Shown piece by piece: positions 1 through 9,800 of a DNA stretch of 64,000 bases. The stretch spans positions 1 through 64,000 of the forward strand of contig NZ_BLIG01000018.1 in NCBI RefSeq assembly GCF_009811415.1, written 5' to 3'. Both the position numbers and the translations under genes were made by a program. Under the pieces are notes generated by a model. The model worked only from the letters and a program-made list of their open reading frames with translations. It searched no databases and was not told the DNA's origin. Source of the stretch: Alteromonas sp. KUL106 (GTDB lineage: Bacteria > Pseudomonadota > Gammaproteobacteria > Enterobacterales > Alteromonadaceae). Position 1 is the stretch's first letter, and each line of letters begins with the position of its first letter.

Positions 1-2772
1 AATGAAGTGCGAGAATCGGTAAGTCGTGTACAAAGACAGCTTCCCGATGACGTTGAGCAGGTAGCCATTATTCGCGCAGACAGTGATGCCCAAGCGGTTG
101 TAAGCTTGGCGATATCAAGCAACACGCTGGATATGGAAACCCTAACCGAACGAGTTGATACCGATGTCGCTCCGTTATTTCTGAGTATTCCGGGCGTGGC
201 CGATGTCACCTTAAATGGCGACAGAGAGCGCGTACTTCGCGTTTCTGTTGACCCGCTGCGACTTACCAGTTTTGGTTTGTCAATGAGCGACATTGCCGAT
301 GCCTTGTCGTTGGCGCCTTTTGATGTGCCCGCAGGAAGCATTCAGTCTGCAGAGCAAGCTCTGATTGTTCGCGCTGATGCTACGTCTGTTTCTGCTGAAG
401 ATGTTGGCAATATTGTTGTAACCGGTGATATCCGTATTAATGATGTGGCCAGTGTGTTCTTCGGCCCTGCCGACACCACCAGCGTAGTTCGTCTTGACGG
501 CACACCCGTTATCGGCGTAGGCGTAATTCGTCAAGCCAGTTCAAATACCATTGAGATATCAGATGAAGTTCTTGCGATGGTAAAAGACCTCGACAAACGC
601 TTTACTGATATGAACATTGTGGTCACCGCTGACGATGCAGAATTTATTCGAGACTCAGTAAAAGAAGTGGTTATATCGCTAAGTCTTACCGTCGCTCTAG
701 TGGTTGTTACATTGCTCGTATTTATCGGCTCATGGCGCGCGACTATTGTACCCGCGCTGTCTATTCCTGTTTCGCTGGCAGGTGCGCTAGCCATCATCTG
801 GGGAATGGGCTTTTCGATTAACATTCTTACCCTGCTCGCCCTCGTGCTCGCCACAGGTATGATTGTCGACGATGCCATTGTGGTTTCTGAAAACATACAG
901 CGACGCAGAAGTATGGGACTGGGCGCTCGCGCTGCCGCCGTCGTCGGTACCAGAGAGGTGTTTTTTGCAGTAGTTGCCACCACCGCAGTACTTGCTTCTG
1001 TGTTTATACCCATCGCATTTTTGCCCTCTACCGCAGGGCGGTTGTTTAGAGAGTTTGGTGGTGTACTGGCCGGCGCAGTCGTCATCTCATCTTTCGTTGC
1101 CCTATCCCTTGTTCCTGCATTAACTGCTCGGTTAAAGGTAAAACCGGCCAGTAAAGATGGCTTATTTAGTAAAACCTTCGGCAGATTTGGACATGCGTGT
1201 TTGCGCCTTTATCAAGCCTCGTTACTTAAAGCCCTCAAGTACGGTTGGGTTGTGGGTATTTTAAGCTTGGCTGCAGGCGGTGGTGCCTATATCTTGGCGC
1301 AAAATATCGATAATGAGTTACTTCCGAGTGAAGATAGAGGCACCATCCGTATATTTGCTCGAGGGCCCGATGGCGCTGGCTTAAACTTTATGGACAGGCA
1401 AGCAGAGAAAATGGAAGAATTGCTTATGCCTTATGTGGAAAACGGCACCATCGATTCTATTTACACTGTCGTTGGCTCTTGGGACCCCAATATCGTATTT
1501 ATCACCGCGCCACTTAAGCATTGGGATGAACGAGACAAGTCCCTTCAAGATGTGGTCAATGAAATCCGTCCAAAATTACAGCAGATTCCAGGAGCCCCCG
1601 GTAATGCTTTTGGCGGCAATAGCTTGAATCTTCGAGGACAAGGTGGCGGTCTTGAAATAGCGCTTACCGGCGATACCTACGAAAACATTTTCAGCGCAGC
1701 GCAAAACTTTTCTCGCCAGCTTGAAGAAAACCTACCTGAACTGGGGCGGCCGCGAATAAGCTACGATCCCACGCAACCGCAAATGCGCGTCAATATCGAC
1801 AGGCGTCGCGCTGAAGAACTAGGCGTGCCGCTTACCGATATTGCTAGTACCCTTCGTGCTGCGGTAAATGGCGATGATATTGCTGATTTGAACGTTGGCG
1901 ACCAAGCGATACCAATTATGCTTCAAACCAATAATCGCAGTACGCTTGACCCGTCTGAACTCACCAGTCTTTACGTGAAAAGTAATGACGGTAATCTTGT
2001 TCCTCTTTCCAGTGTTGCGTTTATCAGCGAAGAAGGCGTTGCCGCTGAGTTAGAACGTCAGGCACAACGACGAGCAATAAAGGTCGAAATGGAACTCCCC
2101 GAAGATATTGCGCTTAGCGATGTTGTTGAGAAAATCCGGGCGTTGGCCCTTGATACTTTGCCTGATGGTATTGGCTTGGTATTTCTAGGCGAAGCACAGA
2201 CTTTCGAAGAAACTTCAAAGCAGGTAGCACTGACCTATATTCTGGCTTTCGTGATTGTGCTGTTAGTTCTTGCTGCACAGTTTGAAAGCGTAAATAGCGC
2301 GATTGTTGTAATGCTTACCGTTCCCTTTGGGATAGCGGCGGCGGTGTATGCCTTATTCTTAACGGGAACCAGTATTAATATTTACTCGCAAATTGGTCTG
2401 GTAATGCTTATCGGTCTTCTAGCCAAAAACGCAATTCTGCTTATTGAGTTTGCTGATCAACTTCGCGACAAAGGTTTTGATGTTTACGAAGCGATAGTTG
2501 AAGCAGGCAAAGTACGTTTACGCCCCATTATGATGACGTTAGTGTCAACTATTCTTGGTGGATTGCCGCTCATTCTTTCCACGGGGGCTGGTGCAGAAGC
2601 GCGTAATGCGATTGGCTGGGTTGTGTTTGGCGGCTTAGGCATTGCCGTTGTATTTACGCTTTACCTTACTCCTGTTCTTTATTTAGCACTCGCTCGCTTC
2701 ACCAAACCTCGTGCAGATGAAAGCGCAAAACTAGAGAAAGAGATGGAGGATGCGCAAACACACGGTGTTTAG
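1..2772 (+). CDS. RND-family efflux pump permease (5' end outside window)
   Basis: Inner-membrane proton-driven transporter of the AcrB/MexB (HAE1) type, which exports drugs or other toxic compounds with a periplasmic adaptor and an outer-membrane channel. The frame is open from base 1, so the true start lies upstream. About 924 of the usual 1030-1050 residues are present, and roughly the first 100 (TM1 and the start of the porter domain) are missing. The TM4 motif GMIVDDAIVVSENI keeps the paired aspartates (bases 868-873), and TM10 has GLLAKNAILLIEFA with the proton-relay lysine (bases 2425-2427). Both halves of the internal duplication are visible, each ending in a hydrophobic bundle. The partner adaptor gene is probably upstream, outside the window. 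The substrate cannot be told from sequence. Confidence 0.93.
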   Translation, partial: NEVRESVSRVQRQLPDDVEQVAIIRADSDAQAVVSLAISSNTLDMETLTERVDTDVAPLFLSIPGVADVTLNGDRERVLRVSVDPLRLTSFGLSMSDIADALSLAPFDVPAGSIQSAEQALIVRADATSVSAEDVGNIVVTGDIRINDVASVFFGPADTTSVVRLDGTPVIGVGVIRQASSNTIEISDEVLAMVKDLDKRFTDMNIVVTADDAEFIRDSVKEVVISLSLTVALVVVTLLVFIGSWRATIVPALSIPVSLAGALAIIWGMGFSINILTLLALVLATGMIVDDAIVVSENIQRRRSMGLGARAAAVVGTREVFFAVVATTAVLASVFIPIAFLPSTAGRLFREFGGVLAGAVVISSFVALSLVPALTARLKVKPASKDGLFSKTFGRFGHACLRLYQASLLKALKYGWVVGILSLAAGGGAYILAQNIDNELLPSEDRGTIRIFARGPDGAGLNFMDRQAEKMEELLMPYVENGTIDSIYTVVGSWDPNIVFITAPLKHWDERDKSLQDVVNEIRPKLQQIPGAPGNAFGGNSLNLRGQGGGLEIALTGDTYENIFSAAQNFSRQLEENLPELGRPRISYDPTQPQMRVNIDRRRAEELGVPLTDIASTLRAAVNGDDIADLNVGDQAIPIMLQTNNRSTLDPSELTSLYVKSNDGNLVPLSSVAFISEEGVAAELERQAQRRAIKVEMELPEDIALSDVVEKIRALALDTLPDGIGLVFLGEAQTFEETSKQVALTYILAFVIVLLVLAAQFESVNSAIVVMLTVPFGIAAAVYALFLTGTSINIYSQIGLVMLIGLLAKNAILLIEFADQLRDKGFDVYEAIVEAGKVRLRPIMMTLVSTILGGLPLILSTGAGAEARNAIGWVVFGGLGIAVVFTLYLTPVLYLALARFTKPRADESAKLEKEMEDAQTHGV

Positions 2773-2892
2773 ATGCCGAGCTCTTGTGCATTATAAATTA
2801 GAAAAACAACGCCATTATCCGGTCTGTTAGCGACGGTGCGCGTCGCTTCAGACTGCGATAACAATGCATAGATTATGTGTTTAAAGGTTTAA

Positions 2893-4128
2893 TTAATCGC
2901 TTTTGCAGAGCGCGCTCCGCTCTGCTTTTCCGATAAATGCAACAAGCTGATCTACCATATCTTCAAAGTAAGGGTTATACGTCAGTCTGGCGTAAATATG
3001 AGGCATTTCTCCCTCTGTAGGTTCATAACCCCACGGCCCGAACCACACCTCCTCACCCGCGTTACAGCGCGCTTCTTTATCGCTGCTTTGACCGTTGTCA
3101 CAAATTCGAAAATCACTTTGTGTGCCATATAATGAGTTATCCGCAGAAAACAGTGTACTCATATGTGATGCAGCGCTGATGCGCTGCTCTGGTATTTTCA
3201 TGGTTTGCATGACGTATGTGCTTGAAGGCGCACTAGGCGTATTTTCTCCTTGCCACAATAAACACTTTCGAGGGTGCGTAAAGTTATCTCTAAACTGCTC
3301 GGCTATCGTTACTGTATCAACAACACTGTCTTTTTCAGCCACCACCATAAATATTGGAAGATTCAATGTGCTATCTGCAACTGCTGGCGCAGAAAACAAA
3401 TCTTGCAGCACGTTCACGCTTTCTTGATAAGCTGCAAAACCTGGCATAGCGGTTGAGTTGTATCGACTGGGATTATCCTCTTGTTCAACATTGGGCCATG
3501 GAAACAATGAATCGATATACGGTGCCAATCGAGACACAAAAAAGCGCGACTTAAACGCGGGCGAAAAATGTATTAGCCCTTTTATGCCCAGTGGGTCAGC
3601 CAGGGAAAAACTGGCGATGGTAGTTAAGTTTGCTCCTGTTGAAAAACCACCAATATAAAGATTATCAACGTCTTCAGAAAAGAGCCGAATATGATGATCG
3701 GTTTCTTTTTGCCATTGCTCATAGCTTACGTTGAGCATATCGCCAGGTTTGGTGCCATGGCCTGGTAACAAAATCGTCCTCACATGCACCCTCTCCCGGC
3801 ACAAAGCGCTTGCGATATCTCGAAAGAAAAAAGGCGAGTCACCCAACCCATGAACAAGAAGCACACCTGTATCCGTATATTGCGTACCGCATTCAAACGG
3901 CATATTCATGAATACTTCTTTCGCTTTGTCATTAGAAATAAACGCTCTATGCTTGTGAAGATAGGCGTCGACTTCTCTCAAATATTCACTATAGGGTGTG
4001 ACCCCGACAGGAAACTGCTGTTCGCTGGCACTGAATTGAGAACTGTGTGAAGAAAGGCAACCGCTCAGCGCGAAAAGTGAAACAGAAGCGGCACAGGTGC
4101 ATACCGCTTTCATAGCAAGGTTTGGCAT
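2893..4128 (-). CDS. Alpha/beta-hydrolase lipoprotein (carboxylesterase/lysophospholipase-like)
   Basis: Predicted membrane-anchored serine hydrolase. The N-terminus is a lipoprotein signal: basic start, hydrophobic stretch, then lipobox LSGC with Cys24. The internal Met6 (MKAVCTCA) gives a more typical signal and may be the real start. The hydrolase fold is shown by LLVHGLGDSPFFF (oxyanion strand and HG motif), the nucleophile elbow GFSTGA, an acid-site candidate in AEKDSVVD and the late histidine in ASHMSTLFS. At 411 residues it is longer than a minimal esterase, mainly through a C-terminal region containing CDNGQSSDKEARCNAGEEVWFGPWGYEP, with two cysteines that could form a disulfide. It stands alone between the RND gene and the TerB-like gene. 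Substrate unknown. Confidence 0.82.
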   Translation of the reverse strand: MPNLAMKAVCTCAASVSLFALSGCLSSHSSQFSASEQQFPVGVTPYSEYLREVDAYLHKHRAFISNDKAKEVFMNMPFECGTQYTDTGVLLVHGLGDSPFFFRDIASALCRERVHVRTILLPGHGTKPGDMLNVSYEQWQKETDHHIRLFSEDVDNLYIGGFSTGANLTTIASFSLADPLGIKGLIHFSPAFKSRFFVSRLAPYIDSLFPWPNVEQEDNPSRYNSTAMPGFAAYQESVNVLQDLFSAPAVADSTLNLPIFMVVAEKDSVVDTVTIAEQFRDNFTHPRKCLLWQGENTPSAPSSTYVMQTMKIPEQRISAASHMSTLFSADNSLYGTQSDFRICDNGQSSDKEARCNAGEEVWFGPWGYEPTEGEMPHIYARLTYNPYFEDMVDQLVAFIGKAERSALCKSD

Positions 4129-4158
4129 AAATAATAGGTCTATTTTCGATACGCTAAT

Positions 4159-4551
4159 TTATTGCAGAGTATCTTTTCCTGAGACGAGTGCCTTCGCCAA
4201 TAATTTGTGAGTAAGAAGCGAAAGTAGTTCGGTTTCTTCTTCACTGCGCTCACCGTCCACACCGGTTATAGCCATAGCGACTTCCAATGTTTTTTCAGCA
4301 TCAAATGACAAGTCGTTTTTTAAACCGCGCAAATAGGTAATTGCATCACCGGTGTCGATGGCCTTTCGAGTTTGATAAATTGTGTCGTTTAAGAAAGCTT
4401 CGCGGCAAATTGGGCTTTGCCAATCTAGCGATTCTACCATTGAACTAAGATAGTCTTGTTCTGATAGCGTCACCATACCGTCAACTTGATAAAGTAATAC
4501 TGATAACTTGATTAGGGCCTGATTAAAGCTCTGTTGTTCTGATAATTGCAT
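4159..4551 (-). CDS. TerB-like small cytosolic protein
   Basis: 130-residue all-helical protein resembling the TerB / DjlA N-terminal fold. It has two related acidic motifs: VDGMVTLSEQDYLSSMV near the N-terminus and VDGERSEEETELLSLL near the C-terminus. The fold is associated with tellurite-resistance loci and metal or stress responses, but the biochemical role of stand-alone members is not established. The frame stays open upstream to 4602, but the start at 4551 is preferred because GAGGAAG lies about 5 bases before that ATG. It lies on the same strand as the SMC-like operon, downstream of it across a 422-base gap, so co-transcription is unlikely. No other ter genes are nearby. Confidence 0.72.
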   Translation of the reverse strand: MQLSEQQSFNQALIKLSVLLYQVDGMVTLSEQDYLSSMVESLDWQSPICREAFLNDTIYQTRKAIDTGDAITYLRGLKNDLSFDAEKTLEVAMAITGVDGERSEEETELLSLLTHKLLAKALVSGKDTLQ

Positions 4552-4776
4552 AACATCTTCCTCTTCGTACTGTACGCGGCAGTACCACAACATGCACTGC
4601 ATCCTGCAGTCGCGATAGTTTTGTGCTTACATCACTGCTATTTAACATGGCTCGCAATTACTGCGCACTACTTTGCAATAACATAGACCATTGAATTGAC
4701 CGTAATGTTACGCCGCAATGAAACTTTTAGTTCATCATGTTAAATAAGTGTAAACACTAAACATATTATAGGTGCT

Positions 4777-4810
4777 TTTTGACAGGTTCCAAGTCTTGAA
4801 TCTGTCAAAA
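4777..4810. repeat. Inverted repeat TTTTGACAG / CTGTCAAAA
   Basis: Perfect 9-bp arms (4777-4785 and 4802-4810) enclose a 16-base loop that itself contains TTC...GAA. There is no T-run on either side long enough for an intrinsic terminator, so an operator or structured element is possible. Function not known. Confidence 0.5.
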
Positions 4811-4900
4811 TATGAGAATGTCTGTCGGTATTTGTGATGAGAAATCCACGTATAAAGAAAAGCATCAACTGAGACCGTGTCGGCTCTCGTTATTGTGATT

Positions 4901-4928
4901 TTAAAAACGTGAACGCCCAGCGGACGTT
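4901..4928 (-). terminator. Weak terminator-like hairpin after the SMC-like operon
   Basis: Read on the minus strand, AACGTCC pairs with GGGCGTT (one G-U pair, 3-base loop), followed after CAC by GTTTTTAAAA. It sits about 45 bases past the stop of the 405-aa gene. The stem is short and the U-run modest. Confidence 0.4.
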
Positions 4929-4973
4929 AACAGGTTGCCGCTAGGCATAATACAGATTGGTAAAAACCTAAGG

Positions 4974-6191
4974 CTATCTTAACCCTAGGGTGATGTCATT
5001 GATATAAAAGTTCCCTGTGTAGATATTATCATTTTGGCCATGAGGCTCTAATGCAAAAAACTGCTTATCTTGATCGTCCAAGGCTTGATAACCACCGATA
5101 ACCTGATAGATCCACACTTCGGGGTCGAATTCTAGAGCGTGTTCTTCAAAATAATCCAAGGCGGTTTTAGGCTGGCCTGAGTCTATCACTTCACAGAAAT
5201 ATGCCTCTACTGCTGTTTGCAGTGGATCTTTCTCCAAGGATAAGGTTGATTGCTCAGTCACATCAATGTCTACGGGTTTAGTGTCTTCGTGTTTAGACTG
5301 ACGTTTGTGTACATGGGTTAACGACGCCACTATATTTTGATAATCGTTTTCATGCTCAACGTTATTAACGTCTGGAGCGGCATTAGCAATAATAGCGTCC
5401 GATTGGTTAAACAACACAGGTACGTTTGTCAGGTTAGCGTAGTTGCCTGGGGCAAAATCAGGCTGCTGCTCCATGTGTAGCAAGAAACCTTTAAGTAGCC
5501 GTGTACGACCTTGGAACTCTCTGAATCGGCCTAGCAAATCAAGTAAGCGCGCTTGCACCACTGACAGCTCTTGTGCTGCTTTTGCAAAACGCTGCTGTAG
5601 CGACACTACCAGTAAGTGACGAAGTTCACGGTTAGAACCAGCCAGTTCACTTAATTCATCGAAGCGGAAGCACTCAAGCTGAGCCAGCAAGTCGGTCACT
5701 TGTCCTTGTGCCAATTCGTTTTCCCGAATTTTGGCTTCAACCGACGATACATAACCAAACTCATTGTTAATACGGCCAAACATGACACGTACACTGTTAC
5801 TCAATGATTCAGAAAGCTGATAAACATGCTCGGTTAAATCGCCCATATGGGCTGCCGCTTCGTTGTATTTGTTGTAGTGAAGGGCTTCTTTATAGTGCTC
5901 AGTTAGGGTTTTAAGGCTTGCCAGCGACGCACCTATATTGGCATTTATGGTACGGTTGCGTTCGTCTTGTAAGCTGCCCTCTAACAGGATTCTTACCGCG
6001 CTTTTTAAACGTAGTTCGCTTTGTGCTTCCGGACGCCACAACACGCCTAGTTGAACAAGCTGTTCTAATACCTTTGGGCTGTGGTCTCGCTCTCTCACCG
6101 AACCGTTTACATACGCTTGCATAATAAGGTCGCTGTGACGGCCTAACGCATTTAATAGTTTGGCGCCCGCCTGAATTAAGACTTGGCTCAT
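4974..6191 (-). CDS. Kleisin-like subunit (MukF/MksF/JetA-like) of an SMC-type complex
   Basis: 405-residue mostly helical soluble protein, third gene of a three-gene operon. Its ATG overlaps the stop of the preceding gene in an ATGA, indicating translational coupling. Residues about 10-85 look like a winged-helix domain (KVLEQLVQLGVLWRPE followed by a basic strand/helix). Residues 90-255 are long amphipathic helices, as in the MukF/MksF middle region. Residues about 265-325 are a polar, acidic disordered linker, and 330-400 form a small C-terminal domain that could bind an SMC head. This N-wHTH/helical/linker/C-domain plan is what kleisins look like, and the position beside an SMC-like ATPase supports it. 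I recognise no specific sequence signature, so the assignment rests on architecture and context. No enzymatic motif was seen. Confidence 0.6.
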   Translation of the reverse strand: MSQVLIQAGAKLLNALGRHSDLIMQAYVNGSVRERDHSPKVLEQLVQLGVLWRPEAQSELRLKSAVRILLEGSLQDERNRTINANIGASLASLKTLTEHYKEALHYNKYNEAAAHMGDLTEHVYQLSESLSNSVRVMFGRINNEFGYVSSVEAKIRENELAQGQVTDLLAQLECFRFDELSELAGSNRELRHLLVVSLQQRFAKAAQELSVVQARLLDLLGRFREFQGRTRLLKGFLLHMEQQPDFAPGNYANLTNVPVLFNQSDAIIANAAPDVNNVEHENDYQNIVASLTHVHKRQSKHEDTKPVDIDVTEQSTLSLEKDPLQTAVEAYFCEVIDSGQPKTALDYFEEHALEFDPEVWIYQVIGGYQALDDQDKQFFALEPHGQNDNIYTGNFYINDITLGLR

Positions 6192-6823
6192 ATTAAGCTA
6201 CCTTGCGAAATGGCGGCCTCCGCCTGCTCAGATAAACTCAGCGCTTCGGTTTCGTCGATAAAACGTAGCATCTCATACAGGTGTTCTATTTTTCCCGTGC
6301 CTAGATAAATCTGTTTATCTGGGTTTGGCTTAATCAAATACCCCATTTCGGTTAAGCGTTTAAAAACCTGTTTTAACTGGCCGTCTAAATTCACGCTGGT
6401 AGAGCCGAACATGCGATACCGCGATATTTTTTCTAGCTGCTCAGCATAAGCGGGCGTGTCTTCTATCGTGGTTTGCAGTTCGTTTAAACGAATGGCGCTG
6501 CCCATGGTAATTGGCATGTCAGATTCATTAGCCTGTTGAACCAGCAACAACCACTCTACCAGAGGGACTAGGTTCGACGCCGTATCTTGAAACTGCTGCG
6601 TTAGCACCTTACGTTCGCTTTCACCAATGGTAAGGAAACTGGCAAAAAACACATCACCTTCAGCGGTAGTCGATAATGTGCGATTGAGTAGCGATAAATG
6701 AGGTTCTAACTGAGCAGCATTATCTCTAGATTTTAGAAAGCGCCACGCCTCTTCATCAGTCACCTGACAAATAAACGCGCCTTGTAAAAGTGCACTCAGT
6801 ACACGGCCTTGTTCTGTCATCAT
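6188..6823 (-). CDS. KITE-like winged-helix subunit (MukE/MksE/JetB-like)
   Basis: 211-residue protein between the SMC-like and kleisin-like genes, overlapping both by 4 bases (ATGA junctions). The C-terminal part, residues about 120-190, reads as a winged helix: a recognition-type helix GQLKQVFKRLTEMGYL, then a beta wing with PNPDKQIYLGTGK and a closing helix HLYEMLRFID. The N-terminal part is helical and could be the first of the tandem winged helices found in KITE proteins, which dimerise and bind kleisin. Start alternatives are Met1 or Met2 (ATGATG); the effect is one residue. Its size fits MukE/MksE (about 200-230 aa). Function in chromosome or plasmid DNA handling is inferred from the operon only. 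Confidence 0.6.
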   Translation of the reverse strand: MMTEQGRVLSALLQGAFICQVTDEEAWRFLKSRDNAAQLEPHLSLLNRTLSTTAEGDVFFASFLTIGESERKVLTQQFQDTASNLVPLVEWLLLVQQANESDMPITMGSAIRLNELQTTIEDTPAYAEQLEKISRYRMFGSTSVNLDGQLKQVFKRLTEMGYLIKPNPDKQIYLGTGKIEHLYEMLRFIDETEALSLSEQAEAAISQGSLI

Positions 6824-9800
6824 GCTGATGTCTCCTCACCTGCTACTTCACCGTTCTTTTCTGCTTCTTTTTTTAGTTTAATGCGTGCGCCGATTGAGCT
6901 TGCTTTAGGTTGAACCACCTGCAGTTGGCGAGTTACCTTATCTATCAAGTAGCGGTTTTCAAATAGCGTCAGTACTTCCGACTCTGGGTTAGGAAACGCG
7001 CCGACGACACTGATGTTATTGTTTTGACATGCCTCAAAGATTTTCTTCACGTTGTTTTGGTGGAGTGTACCTAATTCATCAATAGGCCAATGCACCGTGG
7101 CATCAGCATCACCGCGCAGTAACCGGGTGAAAGCGAGTAAGAACTTACACAAGATAAGGTAGGCCATACCATGACTTGAAGACTCATTTAGCTGGCGGTC
7201 GGTACGAATGACAAGGTCACTTTTACCCTCACGTAGATGTAGCTCGATATCAAGTAGCTTGCTAATACCGCCGGTAAGCGCGGCACGACCTAGGATATCA
7301 AGAACCCGACGCATACTTTGGCCGTATTCTTCTTCCGGTAGCTCGTTGGCGCCCTCTTCCATCCAATGCTCGTAAAGCTTTCTGAATTGCTCAAGCTCAG
7401 GCCAAAATTCAAGCTCGCTTATACGTGAACGAATTTTAACGGCTGAGTCTGACACACCATCAAGAGACAGATCGCCGTCAACCTCTTGGGTAATACGACG
7501 GCTTTGCGACACAATGCGTTTGTCGATGTCGGCAAGCACAAAGTAATATTGTGAAAGGTCAGCCCCGAAAATACGGCCTTGCTCACGCAGGCCTTGAAGC
7601 TTCTGAGGAACAATGACATTAAGAAGCTGTGCTAAATGTGACACCATACGGCGGTGATCAAAGCTTTTCACACCGTGGGCATTCAGGGTAGCGCATTCCT
7701 CACGGGCACGTTCCCACGTATCTGATAAACCTGTACCGGCTTGCGCGGCAATAAGCTGATCGAACCTTTCTACGTAGGCGCGAATATCGCTAAGCAGGTT
7801 CTCCCGCTCTTGAAGTTGACTTTGCACCTCTGATATTCGCTGACCAATGCTGACATCGTCATGCTTGATCTCTGCTGTTTCATCACCGGCGTGCAATGTA
7901 AGCTTAGCAAGCGACTTACTTAACGTTTTAACCTGTTCAAGATGTTCGCTAGCTGTTTTAAGCGTCGCTTCTAGCTGCCCGTGCTGCTCTTGAAGCTGCT
8001 CTCTCGCCGCTTTATAGGTTGCTTGCTTACTTGCCAAATTACGTTCTGATTCACCTAATGACTTGCGGGCTTTAGATAAGCCTTCTTGCCAAACGACCTT
8101 TTGCTTAGTGAAAACATTGGTGTACCAACGCTCGTAGTCTGCTACTTTGTGACGATGTGTTTCGGTGCGTGTAATGTCTTCTTTAAGCTTGTTAATACGC
8201 TTTTTAAGCTGGCCTATTTCATCGACATCTACACCGCGATTGCTTAATTCGCTTTCTAGCCAATCTTGCATATCTTTACGGTCTTGGGCAGCGTTGTCTT
8301 TTGCTTTGCGCATATCGCTGTCTGCTTGAGAAATCCTCGCTTCACTATCGGCAATAAGCTGCTGCCAATGGAACTTGTGCTCGGTTTCTGCCTCGCGCTG
8401 CTGATCTTTAATTTCGTCACGGCTAAGTTCAAACTGTGCTTTCGCTTGCTTTTGTGACTGCTGGTTGGCTTCGAGCTTCGTTTTCGCCTTTTGTTTCCGT
8501 GCAGAAAGCGCCTGCTGGTATTCACTCAGTACCGTATCACGGTCTTGCTGGGCGCGTTTACGGCTGGCTTCCGCACTTTTTACAGCATTGTCTTTTTGGG
8601 TAACCACAAGTTCAGCGTTACGCACGTCTTCGTTCGCTTTTGCCAAGCGCTGTTCGCATTCATTTTGCGCTGCATGTGCCGCCGCCTGGCGTACTTCTGC
8701 CTCGTGTAACTGCTGTTTTAGCGCCTGCTCGGTGAAAGCATATTCGGGAGTATCCAACTCGGTGAGCGCTAGCTTTACGCCATTGAACGTATCGCTATCA
8801 CTTGTCTTATCGGCTGCCATAGTAGGAGCGAGATCTGTACGCTCCAATAATTCAGGACGAATGACTTTACCAAGCGACAACTCCCAGTCGTCAACATTGG
8901 CTCTCAGAAATTCAAGCAGCGAGCCTTCGCCAGGATATAAAAGCGCGTTTATTTTATTTACCGCTTTTTCTTCGTTTTGAAATGCATTGCGCGCTTTATC
9001 TAATGCGTTGGAACATTCTTTACGAAATTCTACCGATTTACTGTGAGCTTGCTGAGCTTGTCTTAATTCGCCACGGGCGGTATCTTCATTGATTGATGCC
9101 TCTTTGATCGCTGCATCAAGAATATCAAGTTGAGATTGTTCAAACTCGTTGTACCCCGCATTACTTAATGATGCCTTAAGCTCCGCTTCAGCCACCTTTA
9201 GGGCGTTGAGGCTTGTTTGATAATCATTTTGTAGCGCACCTAGCTGCCCATTGTAATCGTCTCGAATGCGGCTGAGTGCCTCACGTTCGCTTTGCTGCTG
9301 CTCAGCTTTATTCTCAGCGGCCTCTTGGCGAGCGACAGACATTTCCTCCAACGTGATTGACAGCTTCTCACCCAGCTCAGCCAAGCGTTTGTTGTACGCT
9401 GATTCTATATCTTGATGCTTTTCAGTCAGTAACACATAGCGACTATCTGCCATTGCTTTTTCGTTTTGCCACTGCACTAAGTTGGCTACGTCTTCTTTAA
9501 GCTGTTCTATGTTTTCGTCTTGCCATTTATCGAATTCGCGCTCTACAGTGTCAAGTTCGCTGGTAAACTTCTCCACATCGGCGCGAGCAGAAGAAATAAC
9601 TTGGTTTAAATGATCCCGAGTATCTCCCCACTCGCTGTCAGTTTGTTTACGCTGAAAGCTGTTTTCGTCAAGCTCATTTTTAGTCGTTTCAACACGTGCG
9701 GCCAGATAGGTCTTATCAAGTTCGAAGCTACGTTTAAGGTTAGCAAGTACTTGCTCTGTACTTGTTAATGCCATGTCAGCTTGTTCAAGTTTAGAAAACT

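Larger units (their letters stand above)
4552..4973. other. Intergenic region without genes (422 bases)
   Basis: Separates the TerB-like gene from the 3' end of the SMC-like operon, both on the minus strand. It contains a weak terminator-like hairpin (4903-4928), a 9-bp perfect inverted repeat (4777-4810), a short AGTGT-AA-ACACT dyad near 4748-4759 and the promoter that must drive the TerB-like gene. No convincing ORF or known RNA was seen. Confidence 0.55.

Noticed and set aside
531..1085. 184-codon minus-strand ORF inside the RND gene
   Set aside because: Shadow frame: low-complexity Ser/Thr/Ala, no SD, fully inside a strongly conserved coding sequence.
2829..2847. AGCGAC/GTCGCT hairpin after the RND gene as a terminator
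   Set aside because: Six-base stem with no T-run; too weak to call.
8465..8980. 171-codon plus-strand ORF inside the SMC-like gene
   Set aside because: Antisense reading of coiled-coil codons, giving Ser/Ala/Phe-rich sequence; no start signals.
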